64,000 nt of DNA from an uncultured Pelagibacteraceae bacterium (GCA_902581925.1 CACHQB010000004.1:1-64000), one strand, 5' to 3'; shown: positions 1 to 8,924, counted from the first letter of the stretch. Notes: generated from the sequence alone by a model not told the origin. Numbers and translations: made by a program.

Positions 1-749
1 CCTCGCCTGAAGTTTCCGCAGAGGTTATGGAAAGTGAAGATGGAATTTTAAACGGTTTATCAGAAAATAAAATTTGGTTAGAAATGAGCACAACAGATGA
101 GGATGAGGTTAAGAGACTTGGAAATAAAGTGATATCAAAAAAAGCTATCCCACTAGATGGACCTGTTAGTGGAGGATGTCATAGAGCAGCCACAGGTAAT
201 ATTGCTATATTTGTAGGAGGAGATAGAAAAGCTTTTGAAAAAATATTACCTGCCTTAACTGTAATGGGTAGAAAAGTTTTACATGCTGGGGAGTTAGGTA
301 GTGCATCAGTTCTTAAAGTTATAACAAATTATTTGGCATCAGTTCATTTGGTAGCATTAGGTGAGGCATGGACTGTTGCAAAAAAATCAAATTTAGATTT
401 AGCTAAAACATTTAAGGGTATTGCAGTTTCATCTGGAAACTCATTTGTTCATGAAACAGAAAGCCAGGTTATTTTGAATGGTTCATATAATATTAATTTT
501 ACAATGGATCTTGTTTTGAAAGATACGGGTTTATTCGATAATCTAGCTAAGAAATTAAATGCTCCTTTAGAGATTTCTCCAAAGATAGTTGAGATATTTA
601 AAGATGGTCAAAAAAAATATGGTTCAAGAGCATGGTCTTCGATGATTGTAAAAAGAATGGAAGATTTAAATAAAATTGATTTTAGGGCTGAAGGTTTTCC
701 TGATGAGCTTGTGGATAATGAGCCAGAAGAAAAAGGCTATGAAATTTAA
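1..749 (+). CDS. 3-hydroxyisobutyrate dehydrogenase family oxidoreductase (5' end outside window)
   Basis: This is the C-terminal part of a beta-hydroxyacid dehydrogenase (HIBADH/6-phosphogluconate-dehydrogenase-like). The frame is open to the window edge (it reads SPEVSAEV before the first ATG at 27), so the N-terminal Rossmann NAD(P) motif lies upstream. The substrate motif PVSGG is visible, as is GELGSASVLKVITNYL, where the family's catalytic lysine sits in the G-x-x-G-x(5)-K-x(3)-N pattern. Members reduce semialdehydes or oxidise 3-hydroxy acids such as 3-hydroxyisobutyrate or tartronate semialdehyde. An aldehyde dehydrogenase follows 21 bases downstream in the same direction, which suggests a hydroxyacid-to-semialdehyde-to-acid route. 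The exact substrate cannot be set from sequence. The family call is firm, the specificity is not. Confidence 0.85.
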   Translation, partial: SPEVSAEVMESEDGILNGLSENKIWLEMSTTDEDEVKRLGNKVISKKAIPLDGPVSGGCHRAATGNIAIFVGGDRKAFEKILPALTVMGRKVLHAGELGSASVLKVITNYLASVHLVALGEAWTVAKKSNLDLAKTFKGIAVSSGNSFVHETESQVILNGSYNINFTMDLVLKDTGLFDNLAKKLNAPLEISPKIVEIFKDGQKKYGSRAWSSMIVKRMEDLNKIDFRAEGFPDELVDNEPEEKGYEI

Positions 750-770
750 TAAATATGCTAAGATTATTAA

Positions 771-2204
771 ATGTTAGATAAAAGAAAATTTTACATTAAT
801 GGTAAATGGGTAAATCCAATTGAAAAAAATGACTTTGAGGTAATCAACCCTTGCAATGAAGATCCTTGTGCAATTATTTCGTTAGGTTCAAAAAAAGATA
901 CGGATAATGCAGTTAAGGCTGCAAAAACTGCCTTTGAAACCTGGAAAGAAACTAGCAAAAAAGAAAGGTTAGAATTGCTCGAAAAATTGCTTGTAGTTTA
1001 TAAAAAAAGATTTGGAGAAATGGCAGAGGCTATTTCACTCGAGATGGGTGCACCAATGGATTGGGCAACAGACGTTCAAACTGGATCTGGACAAACACAC
1101 TTAGAAGATTTTATTTTAAGACTTAAAGACTTTGAATTTGATGAACATTTTAATCAAAAATCTAATAACCACATTTATTATGAACCAATCGGAGTTTGTG
1201 GACTAATTACCCCATGGAATTGGCCAATAAACCAAATAGCTCTCAAAGTAGTTCCTGCCTTTGCAACAGGATGCACAATGATTCTAAAGCCATCAGAAAT
1301 AGCACCACTTTCAGGAATGCTATTTGCAGAAATGATTGATGAAGTTGGTTTTCCAAAAGGAGTATTTAATCTGGTAAATGGAGATGGTGCAGGAGTTGGA
1401 ACTCAAATATCAAGTCATCCCGATATTGATATGGTTTCTTTTACAGGTTCAACACGTGCTGGACGACTAATTTCGAAAAATGCAGCCGAAACCATAAAAA
1501 GAGTTTGCTTAGAACTTGGTGGCAAAGGTGGAAATATAGTTTTTGCCGATAGTTATAAAAATGCAGTTAGAGATGGCATAAGAAATGTAATGAGTAATTC
1601 TGGTCAGTCATGTGATGCACCAACAAGAATGTTAGTTGAAAAATCTATTTATAAAAGAGCAGTGGATGAGGCAGTAGATGAAGCCAATAAGATAAAAGTA
1701 GATCAAGCATCAAAAAAAGGAGATCATATTGGTCCGGTTATTTCTAAAACACAGTATGATAAAATTATAAATTTAATCGAAAGCGGAATATCAGAAGGAG
1801 CAAAATTATCTGCGGGCGGGCCAGAGTTGCCTAATGGATTAAATAAAGGCTATTTTATAAAACCAACTATTTTCACAAATGTCACAAATGAAATGAGAAT
1901 TGCAAAAGAGGAAATTTTTGGTCCAGTGCTTTCCATAATACCTTTTGAAAGTGAAGATGAGGCAGTAAATATTGTAAACGATACATCTTATGGTTTAGGA
2001 AATTATTTACAAACTGAAGATAGAGAGAAAGCTCATAGAGTTGCAAAAAAACTAAGATCAGGATGTGTTTATATCAATGGAAATGCAGCTGACGCAGGCA
2101 CACCATTTGGGGGATACAGACAATCAGGAAATGGAAGAGAAGGTGGAGTTTGGGGGCTTGAAGAATATTTAGAAGTAAAAACTGTTACCGGCTGGAAAGA
2201 TTAA
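771..2204 (+). CDS. NAD(P)+-dependent aldehyde dehydrogenase
   Basis: This is a full-length 477-residue ALDH-superfamily enzyme, the normal family size. The general-base glutamate is in LELGGKGG (Glu248) and the catalytic cysteine in GQSCDAP (Cys281). The cofactor loop FTGSTRAGR and the C-terminal PFGGYRQSGNGREGG motif are present. It oxidises an aldehyde to a carboxylate in the cytosol. It follows a hydroxyacid dehydrogenase, so a semialdehyde is a sensible substrate, but nothing in the sequence names it. The ATG at 771 is the first start after the upstream stop at 749. Its 3' end overlaps the convergent gene ending at 2185 by 20 bases. Confidence 0.88.
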   Translation: MLDKRKFYINGKWVNPIEKNDFEVINPCNEDPCAIISLGSKKDTDNAVKAAKTAFETWKETSKKERLELLEKLLVVYKKRFGEMAEAISLEMGAPMDWATDVQTGSGQTHLEDFILRLKDFEFDEHFNQKSNNHIYYEPIGVCGLITPWNWPINQIALKVVPAFATGCTMILKPSEIAPLSGMLFAEMIDEVGFPKGVFNLVNGDGAGVGTQISSHPDIDMVSFTGSTRAGRLISKNAAETIKRVCLELGGKGGNIVFADSYKNAVRDGIRNVMSNSGQSCDAPTRMLVEKSIYKRAVDEAVDEANKIKVDQASKKGDHIGPVISKTQYDKIINLIESGISEGAKLSAGGPELPNGLNKGYFIKPTIFTNVTNEMRIAKEEIFGPVLSIIPFESEDEAVNIVNDTSYGLGNYLQTEDREKAHRVAKKLRSGCVYINGNAADAGTPFGGYRQSGNGREGGVWGLEEYLEVKTVTGWKD

Positions 2205-2904
2205 TACTCTTAAATTCCAGCATATCTTTAAAAGTACACATTTCAGGTTTTGTGAAAGTAATTTTTGGAAATTTTTTACTAAAGTCCAAAGATAGTTTTT
2301 TATTAAATTCAATTAAATTATTTATTTCAATTTGATTAAGTTCTCTCAAGATATATGCTAAAGTAATATGAAAAGTATATCTTTGATGATTTTCAAATTT
2401 AATTTTTAATAAACTGCTTAGTTCATCTCTACAATTTCTTAATATTTTTTCGTCCTTTTCAGAAAATGGTTCTAAAATAATACTGTAACCACCAAAAAAC
2501 GTTTTTAATTTAAGATTCAATTCTTCTGGAAAATTATAGTTTTCAATTCTTTTATTTAATTCAACAGCTATATCTTTGTAATCCATATCAAGATCTATAT
2601 TTGACGGCCAATAATTAGTGTTTTTTGTATTCAAATTACAACAATCAAATAATGTCATATGGAAACTAGATGGGGGTAAATAGAAGTAAGTATTTTCAGG
2701 GTTAAAATTTTCTATATTTTTTTGAAAACTAATAATTTGCTCAGATAAATGAGTATCTAAAGGAATATTACAAATTATTGTGCAGCCTGGAAATGGTAAA
2801 GGATTTCCTTTGTCATCAAATTTATTTTCAGCACCTTTTAAAGTATAACCTTCAAGTTTTCCTGCTAAAAATTTTTCCTCATTATTGACTATGTTTAAAT
2901 CCAT
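2185..2904 (-). CDS. DUF1868-type 2H phosphoesterase
   Basis: This 239-residue protein carries the two H-x-T motifs that define the 2H phosphoesterase superfamily (2'-5' RNA ligase/cyclic phosphodiesterase fold): HMT at residues 82-84 and HIT at 179-181. The stretch KGNPLPFPGCTIICNI near residue 33 resembles DUF1868 proteins. Family members hydrolyse 2',3'-cyclic or 2'-5' phosphodiesters; the true substrate here is unknown. It starts 9 bases after the stop of the glycerophosphodiester phosphodiesterase and is the last gene of the ugp run, so a role in breaking down imported phosphodiesters is a reasonable inference. Its end overlaps the convergent aldehyde dehydrogenase by 20 bases. Confidence 0.75.
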   Translation of the reverse strand: MDLNIVNNEEKFLAGKLEGYTLKGAENKFDDKGNPLPFPGCTIICNIPLDTHLSEQIISFQKNIENFNPENTYFYLPPSSFHMTLFDCCNLNTKNTNYWPSNIDLDMDYKDIAVELNKRIENYNFPEELNLKLKTFFGGYSIILEPFSEKDEKILRNCRDELSSLLKIKFENHQRYTFHITLAYILRELNQIEINNLIEFNKKLSLDFSKKFPKITFTKPEMCTFKDMLEFKSINLSSR

Positions 2905-2913
2905 TAAAATAAA

Positions 2914-3834
2914 CTAGAACCAGTTTATATTTTCTTTTTCACAAAGTTCCTTCAACCTTAGTGGGTAGTCTGTCATGATGCCATCTACACCGTACTCAAT
3001 CATTTTTAACATTTCGTACTCTTTATTTACTGTCCAAACATTTACTGGCAAATCTTCTTGATGAGAAATATCTACTAGTTCTTTTGTAATATCTTTTCTG
3101 TATGGATGCCAAGCTTTTCCACCTTGTGACTTTATAATTTTTGGTAATTCATGATCTTCATAATAAGGCAAAAAACTCAACCATGGAGATCTGTTGTAAA
3201 TAGTTTGATTAATATTAATTCCTGTCAAATGTTGAGTTAAGTAAGCTCTTGGAATTTCAGGATATTGATTTTTAATTACTGATAAAGTTCTCCAATCAAA
3301 TGATGAAACGATTATTTTATCTTTTAAAGATGATTCATTTATATCGTTCATAATTAATTTTACTGTATCTTCTGGTTCTGGTGTCAAATTTTCTTCTTCT
3401 GGTGTAGATTTAATTTCTAAATTTATTAATAATTTTTCAGATTTATTTTTTGAAGACATTACTAATAATTCAGAAAGTTTTGGTATTCTTTGGTTTTCTA
3501 ATTTTTTTTGATTAATAAATCTTCTTCCGTATCTGGATAATTTATTTACTGAACCTACATCAAACTTTAAAAGTTCTTCATAAGTTAAATCAAATATTTT
3601 TAAATTTTCATCCTCTATCCAATTCCCCTCATTATCTTTTGTTCTGCTTGGATCTAATTTAAAATCATGAGCAACAACTGGTACAAGATCCTTAGAAATT
3701 AATATATCTGTTTCGTATGCATTAATATTGTTTTCAAATAAATATTTGAAACTTTCTAAAGTATTTTCAGGAAGATCTCCCCTGGCTCCTCGGTGTCCGT
3801 AAATTTTAATATGATTTGGTTTGCTTAAAATCAA
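2914..3834 (-). CDS. ugpQ: Glycerophosphodiester phosphodiesterase
   Basis: This 306-residue GDPD-family TIM-barrel enzyme hydrolyses glycerophosphodiesters such as glycerophosphocholine to sn-glycerol 3-phosphate and an alcohol. The N-terminal signature is complete: HRGARGDLPENTLESF (His14), the acidic pair in ETD (41-43) and the second histidine in VVAHD (His56). There is no signal peptide, so it acts in the cytosol on imported diesters, as E. coli UgpQ does. Its start is 2 bases after the end of ugpC, in the same transcription unit. The released glycerol 3-phosphate could feed the GlpD encoded at 23379. The choline head group would suit the betaine genes further along. Confidence 0.88.
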   Translation of the reverse strand: MILSKPNHIKIYGHRGARGDLPENTLESFKYLFENNINAYETDILISKDLVPVVAHDFKLDPSRTKDNEGNWIEDENLKIFDLTYEELLKFDVGSVNKLSRYGRRFINQKKLENQRIPKLSELLVMSSKNKSEKLLINLEIKSTPEEENLTPEPEDTVKLIMNDINESSLKDKIIVSSFDWRTLSVIKNQYPEIPRAYLTQHLTGININQTIYNRSPWLSFLPYYEDHELPKIIKSQGGKAWHPYRKDITKELVDISHQEDLPVNVWTVNKEYEMLKMIEYGVDGIMTDYPLRLKELCEKENINWF

Positions 3835-3836
3835 AT

Positions 3837-4889
3837 TTAATTAACTCTTTTACCGGTGCTTTTATCAAAAATATAATATTTATTGTTCTCAATATTTAGA
3901 CTTAAATTAGAACCTTTTTCAATAGTTTGATTTCCTGGACACCTATAACAAAAGTCTTTTTTATTTTTCAATTGACCATAAACAAGATTATCTGAACCAA
4001 GTTGTTCCACTAATTCTACTTTTAAACTAATTAAAGCATTTTCACTTTGACTTAAATGTTCAGGTCTTATTCCTAATGTAACTTCTCCCTCAAAGTCACT
4101 ATCAATATCTTTAATTTCAAAACCTTCTGCAGATAATGTTTTATTTTTTAAATTACCATCTAAAAAATTCATTTGCGGTGAGCCAATAAAACCAGCAACA
4201 AATAAGGATTTTGGATTATCATATATCTCAATAGGAGTTCCAAGCTGTTCAATAATTCCATTGTTAATTACTGCTAACCTATCAGCAAGTGTCATAGCCT
4301 CAACTTGATCATGCGTAACAAATATACTTGTTACCCCAACTTTCTGCTGAAGTTTTTTAATTTCAAGTCTCATCTGAATTCTTAATTTTGCATCTAAGTT
4401 TGATAGAGGTTCGTCAAACAAGAATATTTTTGGATTTCTTACAATTGCTCTACCCATAGCAACTCTTTGCCTTTGACCTCCAGATAACATTGAAGGTTTT
4501 CTCTGTAAATAATCTGAAATTTGTAACAGCTTAGCTGCATCATTTACTTTTTGCTCGATTGTTTCTTTGTCAATTCCTCTATTTTTTAAACCATAAGCTA
4601 AATTATTATAAACATTCATGTGCGGGTATAATGCATAGTTCTGAAAAACCATTGCTACATCTCTTTCAGATGGATCAACTTCATTCATTAATTTTCCATC
4701 AAGATTGATATCACCCTCTGTAATATCCTCTAAACCTGCGACCATTCTTAATAATGTTGATTTTCCACATCCGCTAGGTCCTACAAAAACCATAAACTCT
4801 CCTTCATCTACACTTAATGAAGTTTCGTGAACAGCCTTAGTTCCGTTTGGGTAAATCTTAGTCACATTTTTTAAATCTAAAAAACTCAT
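3837..4889 (-). CDS. ugpC: Glycerol-3-phosphate/phosphodiester ABC transporter ATPase
   Basis: This 350-residue MalK/UgpC-type nucleotide-binding protein has Walker A GPSGCGKS (37-44), Q-loop FQNYALYPHM, signature LSGGQRQRVAMGRA, Walker B IFLFDEPLSNLDAK and H-loop FVTHDQVEAMTL. A C-terminal OB-like (TOBE) domain of about 110 residues follows and includes GIRPEHL. It powers the UgpA/UgpE permeases from the cytosolic face. It abuts the preceding permease gene with no gap (4889/4890) and is followed by ugpQ. MalK-like ATPases can serve several sugar-type transporters, so the assignment to Ugp rests on its neighbours. Confidence 0.9.
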   Translation of the reverse strand: MSFLDLKNVTKIYPNGTKAVHETSLSVDEGEFMVFVGPSGCGKSTLLRMVAGLEDITEGDINLDGKLMNEVDPSERDVAMVFQNYALYPHMNVYNNLAYGLKNRGIDKETIEQKVNDAAKLLQISDYLQRKPSMLSGGQRQRVAMGRAIVRNPKIFLFDEPLSNLDAKLRIQMRLEIKKLQQKVGVTSIFVTHDQVEAMTLADRLAVINNGIIEQLGTPIEIYDNPKSLFVAGFIGSPQMNFLDGNLKNKTLSAEGFEIKDIDSDFEGEVTLGIRPEHLSQSENALISLKVELVEQLGSDNLVYGQLKNKKDFCYRCPGNQTIEKGSNLSLNIENNKYYIFDKSTGKRVN

Positions 4890-5741
4890 TTATTTCTCCG
4901 TTTGAATTAATCCTTTTATGAACCATTTTTGCAAAAATACTACCACTAAAACTGGTGGGATCATTGACAAAATGATATATGCAAATCTTTCTGCTGTTCT
5001 TGGCAGAGCAACTCCTTCATAGCTCTCTGTGTAAATAATTTTCATTCCCATTACAACAGTCCAGTATTCTTCTGCAGTTGTCATTATTAACGGCCATAAA
5101 TATTGGCTGTATCCATATACAAACATAAAGATAAACATTGCCGCTATCATAGTTTTTGATAATGGAACCAAGAAATCTATGAAAAAACTCCAAGCATTTG
5201 CTCCATCTAATTTTGCTGATTCCAATAGTTCATCTGGAATTGTTTTGTAAAATTGTCTAAAGAAAAAAGTTGCTGTGGCTGAAGCAACTAACGGAAGAAT
5301 AAGGCCTGTGTATGAATTTGTTAAACCTAAATCAGATACAATTTTATAGCTTGGAAAAATTCTTACCTCCAAAGGAACAAGTAGAGTAATAAAGATTAAC
5401 CAAAAAATTGGTACAGCTAATTTAAATCTATAATAAACCAAAGCATATGCTGACATTGCAGAAATAACTACTTTAAGTGTTGCAATTCCCAATGCCATTA
5501 TAAAACTATTAATAAACATTTTTGCAGCAGTCACTTCTTCTGACCAACCACCCTTTTCATTTAAAACTTCGTTATAGTTTCTTGCTAGCTGGTCACCTAT
5601 ATGAAACTTCATACCTTCTGTAAGAATGGTTACAGAGTCATGTGAAGAACTTGCAAAAGATATCCAAATAGGAACTACCATTAACAATACCCCTAGTATT
5701 AAAATTATATGAGCAATTATTTGAAGTGGTTTAATTTTCAT
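4890..5741 (-). CDS. ugpE: Ugp-type ABC permease, UgpE paralogue 1
   Basis: This 283-residue inner-membrane permease of the MalG/UgpE type has about six hydrophobic segments. Its conserved cytoplasmic EAA loop reads RQFYKTIPDELLESAKLDG and would contact the ATPase. It overlaps the upstream permease gene by four bases (ATGA at 5738-5741). That upstream gene encodes a second UgpE-like protein with a nearly identical EAA loop and a very similar C-terminal half (YLWPL..TT.E.YWTVVMG). This copy has a longer segment between the last two membrane spans (ESYEGVALPRTAERFAY) than its paralogue. Tandem UgpE copies are not part of the standard UgpBAEC set. Confidence 0.85.
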   Translation of the reverse strand: MKIKPLQIIAHIILILGVLLMVVPIWISFASSSHDSVTILTEGMKFHIGDQLARNYNEVLNEKGGWSEEVTAAKMFINSFIMALGIATLKVVISAMSAYALVYYRFKLAVPIFWLIFITLLVPLEVRIFPSYKIVSDLGLTNSYTGLILPLVASATATFFFRQFYKTIPDELLESAKLDGANAWSFFIDFLVPLSKTMIAAMFIFMFVYGYSQYLWPLIMTTAEEYWTVVMGMKIIYTESYEGVALPRTAERFAYIILSMIPPVLVVVFLQKWFIKGLIQTEK

Positions 5742-6559
5742 TTATCTTGAAAAACCCCCTTAATAAAATGTTTCTGTAACACAATTATGATTAAAATTGG
5801 TGGAACCATAGACATCATCACGAAAGCAAAACGATGGACAATAGAACCTGACATCATTTTTAGCCCCATAACCACTGTCCAATATTGTTCTGAAGTTGTT
5901 ACCAATAATGGCCATAAATACTGGTTGTAACCAAAAACAAACATAAATATCAACATTGCTACAATCATTGTTTTTGACAAAGGAATTAAAAAATCAACAA
6001 AAAATCTCCAAGTATTTGCTCCATCAAGTTTAGCGGACTCAAGTAATTCATCTGGAACAGTTTTATAAAATTGTCTAAAGAATAAGGTTGCTATAGCTGA
6101 GGCTGAAATAGGAACTATCAATCCAAAGTAAGAATTCACTAGATTAAGTTCAGCCATTACTGAATAAGTAGGAAAAATTCTTAATTCTAATGGAACTAAA
6201 ATTGTAATGAATATTATCCAAAACAATAATGTTGCATATTTTATTCTGTAATAAACCAGAGCATATGCCGCCATTAAAGATGTAACAACAGACAATATTG
6301 CAACTCCTGTAGCCATGATAAAACTATTAAAAAACATTTTTAATGCTGTTATCTCCTTAAAAAAACCACCTTGATATAATAAAACCCTTAAGTAGTTTTC
6401 GTAAAAGCTATCTCCTACAAACATTTGAAGACCATTCATATTTATCATTGAACTTGTGTGCGTTGAGCTAGCAAAAATCATCCATACAGGAACTACCATG
6501 ATAAGTATTCCAATAAGTAAAATTAAATGTGAAAAACTTGATGTGATAAATCTAGTCAT
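5738..6559 (-). CDS. Ugp-type ABC permease, UgpE paralogue 2
   Basis: This 273-residue MalG/UgpE-like permease has about six membrane segments and the EAA loop RQFYKTVPDELLESAKLDG. It is the copy nearer the binding-protein gene, starting exactly where ugpA stops (6559) and overlapping the next paralogue by four bases. It closely resembles that downstream permease, which points to a local duplication followed by divergence mainly in the N-terminal third and the loop before the last span. Either the two copies pair alternately with UgpA, giving two substrate ranges, or one is redundant. The sequence alone does not settle this. Confidence 0.85.
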   Translation of the reverse strand: MTRFITSSFSHLILLIGILIMVVPVWMIFASSTHTSSMINMNGLQMFVGDSFYENYLRVLLYQGGFFKEITALKMFFNSFIMATGVAILSVVTSLMAAYALVYYRIKYATLLFWIIFITILVPLELRIFPTYSVMAELNLVNSYFGLIVPISASAIATLFFRQFYKTVPDELLESAKLDGANTWRFFVDFLIPLSKTMIVAMLIFMFVFGYNQYLWPLLVTTSEQYWTVVMGLKMMSGSIVHRFAFVMMSMVPPILIIIVLQKHFIKGVFQDK

Positions 6560-7437
6560 TAATTATAATGTATTTTCCCTTCGATATATCTAAATTGAAA
6601 AATTGTAATTACTAATACAATCAACATCATCATTATTGATTGAGCTCCTGCACTTCCTAAATCTAGTCCTCTAAATCCATCCATGTAGGCTTTATAAACT
6701 AGAGTTCTTGTTTCACCTGAAGGAGCACCTATTGTTGTGGTATCAATAATTCCAAATGTATCAAAGAAAGCATAGGTTATATTAATAATTATTAAAAAGA
6801 ATGTAGTTGGCATTAATAATGGAAATGTAATTGTCCAAAATCTTCTAAAACTGTTTTTACAGTCAATCATGGATGCTTCAATTACCGATTTTTGTATGGC
6901 TTGTAGACCTGCCAAGAAGAAAATAAAATTAGCACTGATTTGCTTCCAAGAACCAGCTATTATTACGTAAATATAGGAGTCAAAAACACTCTCGTACCAA
7001 TTGAATCCCCAAAGTTCGTGAAATAAATGATAAAGAAGCCCAAATCTTTCGCTAAAAAAATAATTTGCCATTACTCCCACAACCGCAGGCGCGATTGCAT
7101 AAGGCCAAATTAAAAGTGTTTTGTAAGTGCTTTTACCATGCATTACATTATTGGCCTGAACAGCAAGCAATAATCCAATGGAGCCTGTAATTAATGTAAT
7201 TACAAAACTATAAATAATAGTAAATTTGAAAGCTATGAAATAGGCTGGATCATCAAAAATAAATAAAAAATTATCAAACCATACAAACGTCGCTCCAAAT
7301 CCAAAAGCATCTTGCATTGTAAATGCATCTCTAAAAGTTTGTATGATTGGCCAATATAAAAAAATTAATAAAATTCCTAACTGAGGAGCTAAGAATAAAT
7401 ATTGTGAATAGCTAGATTTAAATTGGACTTTTTTCAT
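6559..7437 (-). CDS. ugpA: Ugp-type ABC permease, UgpA-like
   Basis: This 292-residue MalF/UgpA-like inner-membrane permease has six hydrophobic spans and a recognisable, weaker EAA loop around QAIQKSVIEASMIDCKNS. It would form the heterodimeric channel with a UgpE-type subunit. It follows ugpB after 58 bases that contain a strong hairpin (7452-7485), and it overlaps the next permease by one base. No clear Shine-Dalgarno sequence precedes the ATG at 7437, so translation may depend on the processed upstream transcript. Confidence 0.87.
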   Translation of the reverse strand: MKKVQFKSSYSQYLFLAPQLGILLIFLYWPIIQTFRDAFTMQDAFGFGATFVWFDNFLFIFDDPAYFIAFKFTIIYSFVITLITGSIGLLLAVQANNVMHGKSTYKTLLIWPYAIAPAVVGVMANYFFSERFGLLYHLFHELWGFNWYESVFDSYIYVIIAGSWKQISANFIFFLAGLQAIQKSVIEASMIDCKNSFRRFWTITFPLLMPTTFFLIIINITYAFFDTFGIIDTTTIGAPSGETRTLVYKAYMDGFRGLDLGSAGAQSIMMMLIVLVITIFQFRYIEGKIHYN

Positions 7438-7451
7438 ATAAGTAAAATAAA

Positions 7452-7485
7452 AAATAAGGAGGGTAAATCAATACCCTCCTTATTT
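7452..7485 (-). terminator. Hairpin between ugpB and ugpA
   Basis: Bases 7452-7465 and 7472-7485 form a perfect 14-bp stem with a six-base loop. The core pairs AAGGAGGGTA with TACCCTCCTT. It lies in the 58-base gap between the binding-protein gene and the first permease gene. The T-rich run after the stem on the minus strand is short (continuing TTTTATTTTACTTAT), so it could be a partial terminator or a stabiliser of the ugpB 3' end. Either would give more binding protein than permease. Confidence 0.75.
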
Positions 7486-7495
7486 AAATTATTAA

Positions 7496-8803
7496 TTATA
7501 AAGTTTTAGCAAATTGTTTTAACAATTTAGCTGCACCTTTATCCATGTTCTGCAATCCTTTTTCGATTGATATTTTACCGTTTAACATTGGCTCAACATT
7601 TTCGTAAATTACTTCACGAATTTGTGGCCAGTTACCAGCTCTATATCCACCAGGAATAGTCGAACCTTCTAAGCTTAATTGTTCACCAACTGCTTTATGA
7701 TATGGAGAAGCTCTATAGAAGTTTATAGTTTCAGCTAACTCTATACCACCTTTAGTTACCGCAGAGTAACCAGTCATATTGTGATAATACAGATCCATCT
7801 CTGGAGAACCCATAAATTCTATAAATTTAGCAAGTCCTTTGTACTCTTCTTCTGTATGACCATTTAATATCCAGTTAGCAGCACCACCGATAAACGTTGG
7901 ATACTCTTTACCACCTGTTACAGAATCCCAGTAAGGAATATGATTTACTGTAAAGTTAGGTACAACACCTTTCATTCCACCGAACGATGCAGCTGAACCA
8001 AACCAAAACGCAGCTTCACCAGCTATAAATGGAGCTTGGTTATCTCCCCATGCTCTTCCTTTATAACCATAAAAGCCTTTTTCATACCATTCCTTAACTT
8101 TTTTCCAATGCATTACAAATGCATCTGTTTCAGCAAATAAAGTTTTTGTTGGAACAGCATCGTAACCATTGTTTCCATCAGTCATAAGTAGATTATGTCT
8201 TGAAAAGAAATTTTCTGTCCAGATCCAAGGAAAGTGACTTTGAACTAAAGGTATGTATCCAGCAGCTTTAATTTTTGGAGCCATAGCTTCAAATTCTTCG
8301 TAAGTTTTTGGAACTGATTCAATTCCTACTTTTTTCAAGATGTCCATGTTTGCATACATTAAACAAGTTGAACTATTAAAAGGAACACCAATCATTTTCC
8401 CATCAGAGTCAGCATAGAAATTTTTAATTCCCGGAATATAATTGTCTGCGTCGACTTTAATTCCATATTTCTCTGCCATATCTTCAAAACCAATGACAAC
8501 ACCATTTTTAACTTGCGCTACCATTATCGCAGCACCAGCATCATAAACCTGTGAATAGTGTGGTTGGTCTCCTGCTCTAAATGCAGCAATAGTTGCTGCC
8601 ATGTTATCTTCATAACTTCCTTTACCTGTAGGAATGACCGTATATTGATCTTGTGAAGCATTAAATCTATTTGCAATTTCAATAATTACATCACCAAGAA
8701 AACCACTGTTTCCATACCACCAATGAATTTCTGTCTTTGAGTAGCTGTGTGATGTAAAAGAGAATGTAAATAGAATTGTTAAAATACTAAGTATTTTTTT
8801 CAT
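7496..8803 (-). CDS. ugpB: Glycerol-3-phosphate/phosphodiester-binding periplasmic protein
   Basis: This 435-residue extracellular solute-binding protein family 1 member has an N-terminal signal peptide (MKKILSILTILFTFSFTSHSYS, cleavage near residue 22). The mature start, KTEIHWWYGNSGFLGDVI, is typical of UgpB, with the aromatic WWY near the ligand cleft. It binds the substrate in the periplasm and delivers it to the UgpA/UgpE channel. A good ribosome site (AGAGAGGG) precedes ATG 8803. It is the first gene of the ugp run. A pair of direct repeats lies just upstream (8836-8872). UgpB assignment is by family likeness; a related sugar ligand cannot be excluded. Confidence 0.88.
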   Translation of the reverse strand: MKKILSILTILFTFSFTSHSYSKTEIHWWYGNSGFLGDVIIEIANRFNASQDQYTVIPTGKGSYEDNMAATIAAFRAGDQPHYSQVYDAGAAIMVAQVKNGVVIGFEDMAEKYGIKVDADNYIPGIKNFYADSDGKMIGVPFNSSTCLMYANMDILKKVGIESVPKTYEEFEAMAPKIKAAGYIPLVQSHFPWIWTENFFSRHNLLMTDGNNGYDAVPTKTLFAETDAFVMHWKKVKEWYEKGFYGYKGRAWGDNQAPFIAGEAAFWFGSAASFGGMKGVVPNFTVNHIPYWDSVTGGKEYPTFIGGAANWILNGHTEEEYKGLAKFIEFMGSPEMDLYYHNMTGYSAVTKGGIELAETINFYRASPYHKAVGEQLSLEGSTIPGGYRAGNWPQIREVIYENVEPMLNGKISIEKGLQNMDKGAAKLLKQFAKTL

Positions 8804-8835
8804 TTTTTCCCTCTCTTATTTATTTATGTTTTACT

Positions 8836-8872
8836 ATAACGTAAATTATTACTGTTAAGATAACGTTAAATT
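8836..8872 (-). promoter_or_regulatory. Direct repeats upstream of ugpB, possible operator
   Basis: The 121-base gap before ugpB holds two near-identical blocks, ATAACGTAAATT at 8836-8847 and ATAACGTTAAATT at 8860-8872 (plus-strand reading). Their starts are 24 bases apart, about two helical turns. Read another way, 8852-8869 is CTGTTAA-GATA-ACGTTAA, a 7-4-7 repeat that only loosely recalls a Pho box and points away from ugpB. A transcription-factor site is inferred; the factor is not known. The rest of the gap is A+T-rich without other structure. Confidence 0.35.
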
Positions 8873-8924
8873 TTAATTACTTAAATATTAAAATATATTA
8901 TTTTTCTAAATCAGGTTGTATCTG

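Noticed and set aside
8852..8869. Pho box before ugpB
   Set aside because: The 7-4-7 spacing fits, but the repeats match the Pho consensus poorly and read away from ugpB. Kept only as a generic direct repeat.
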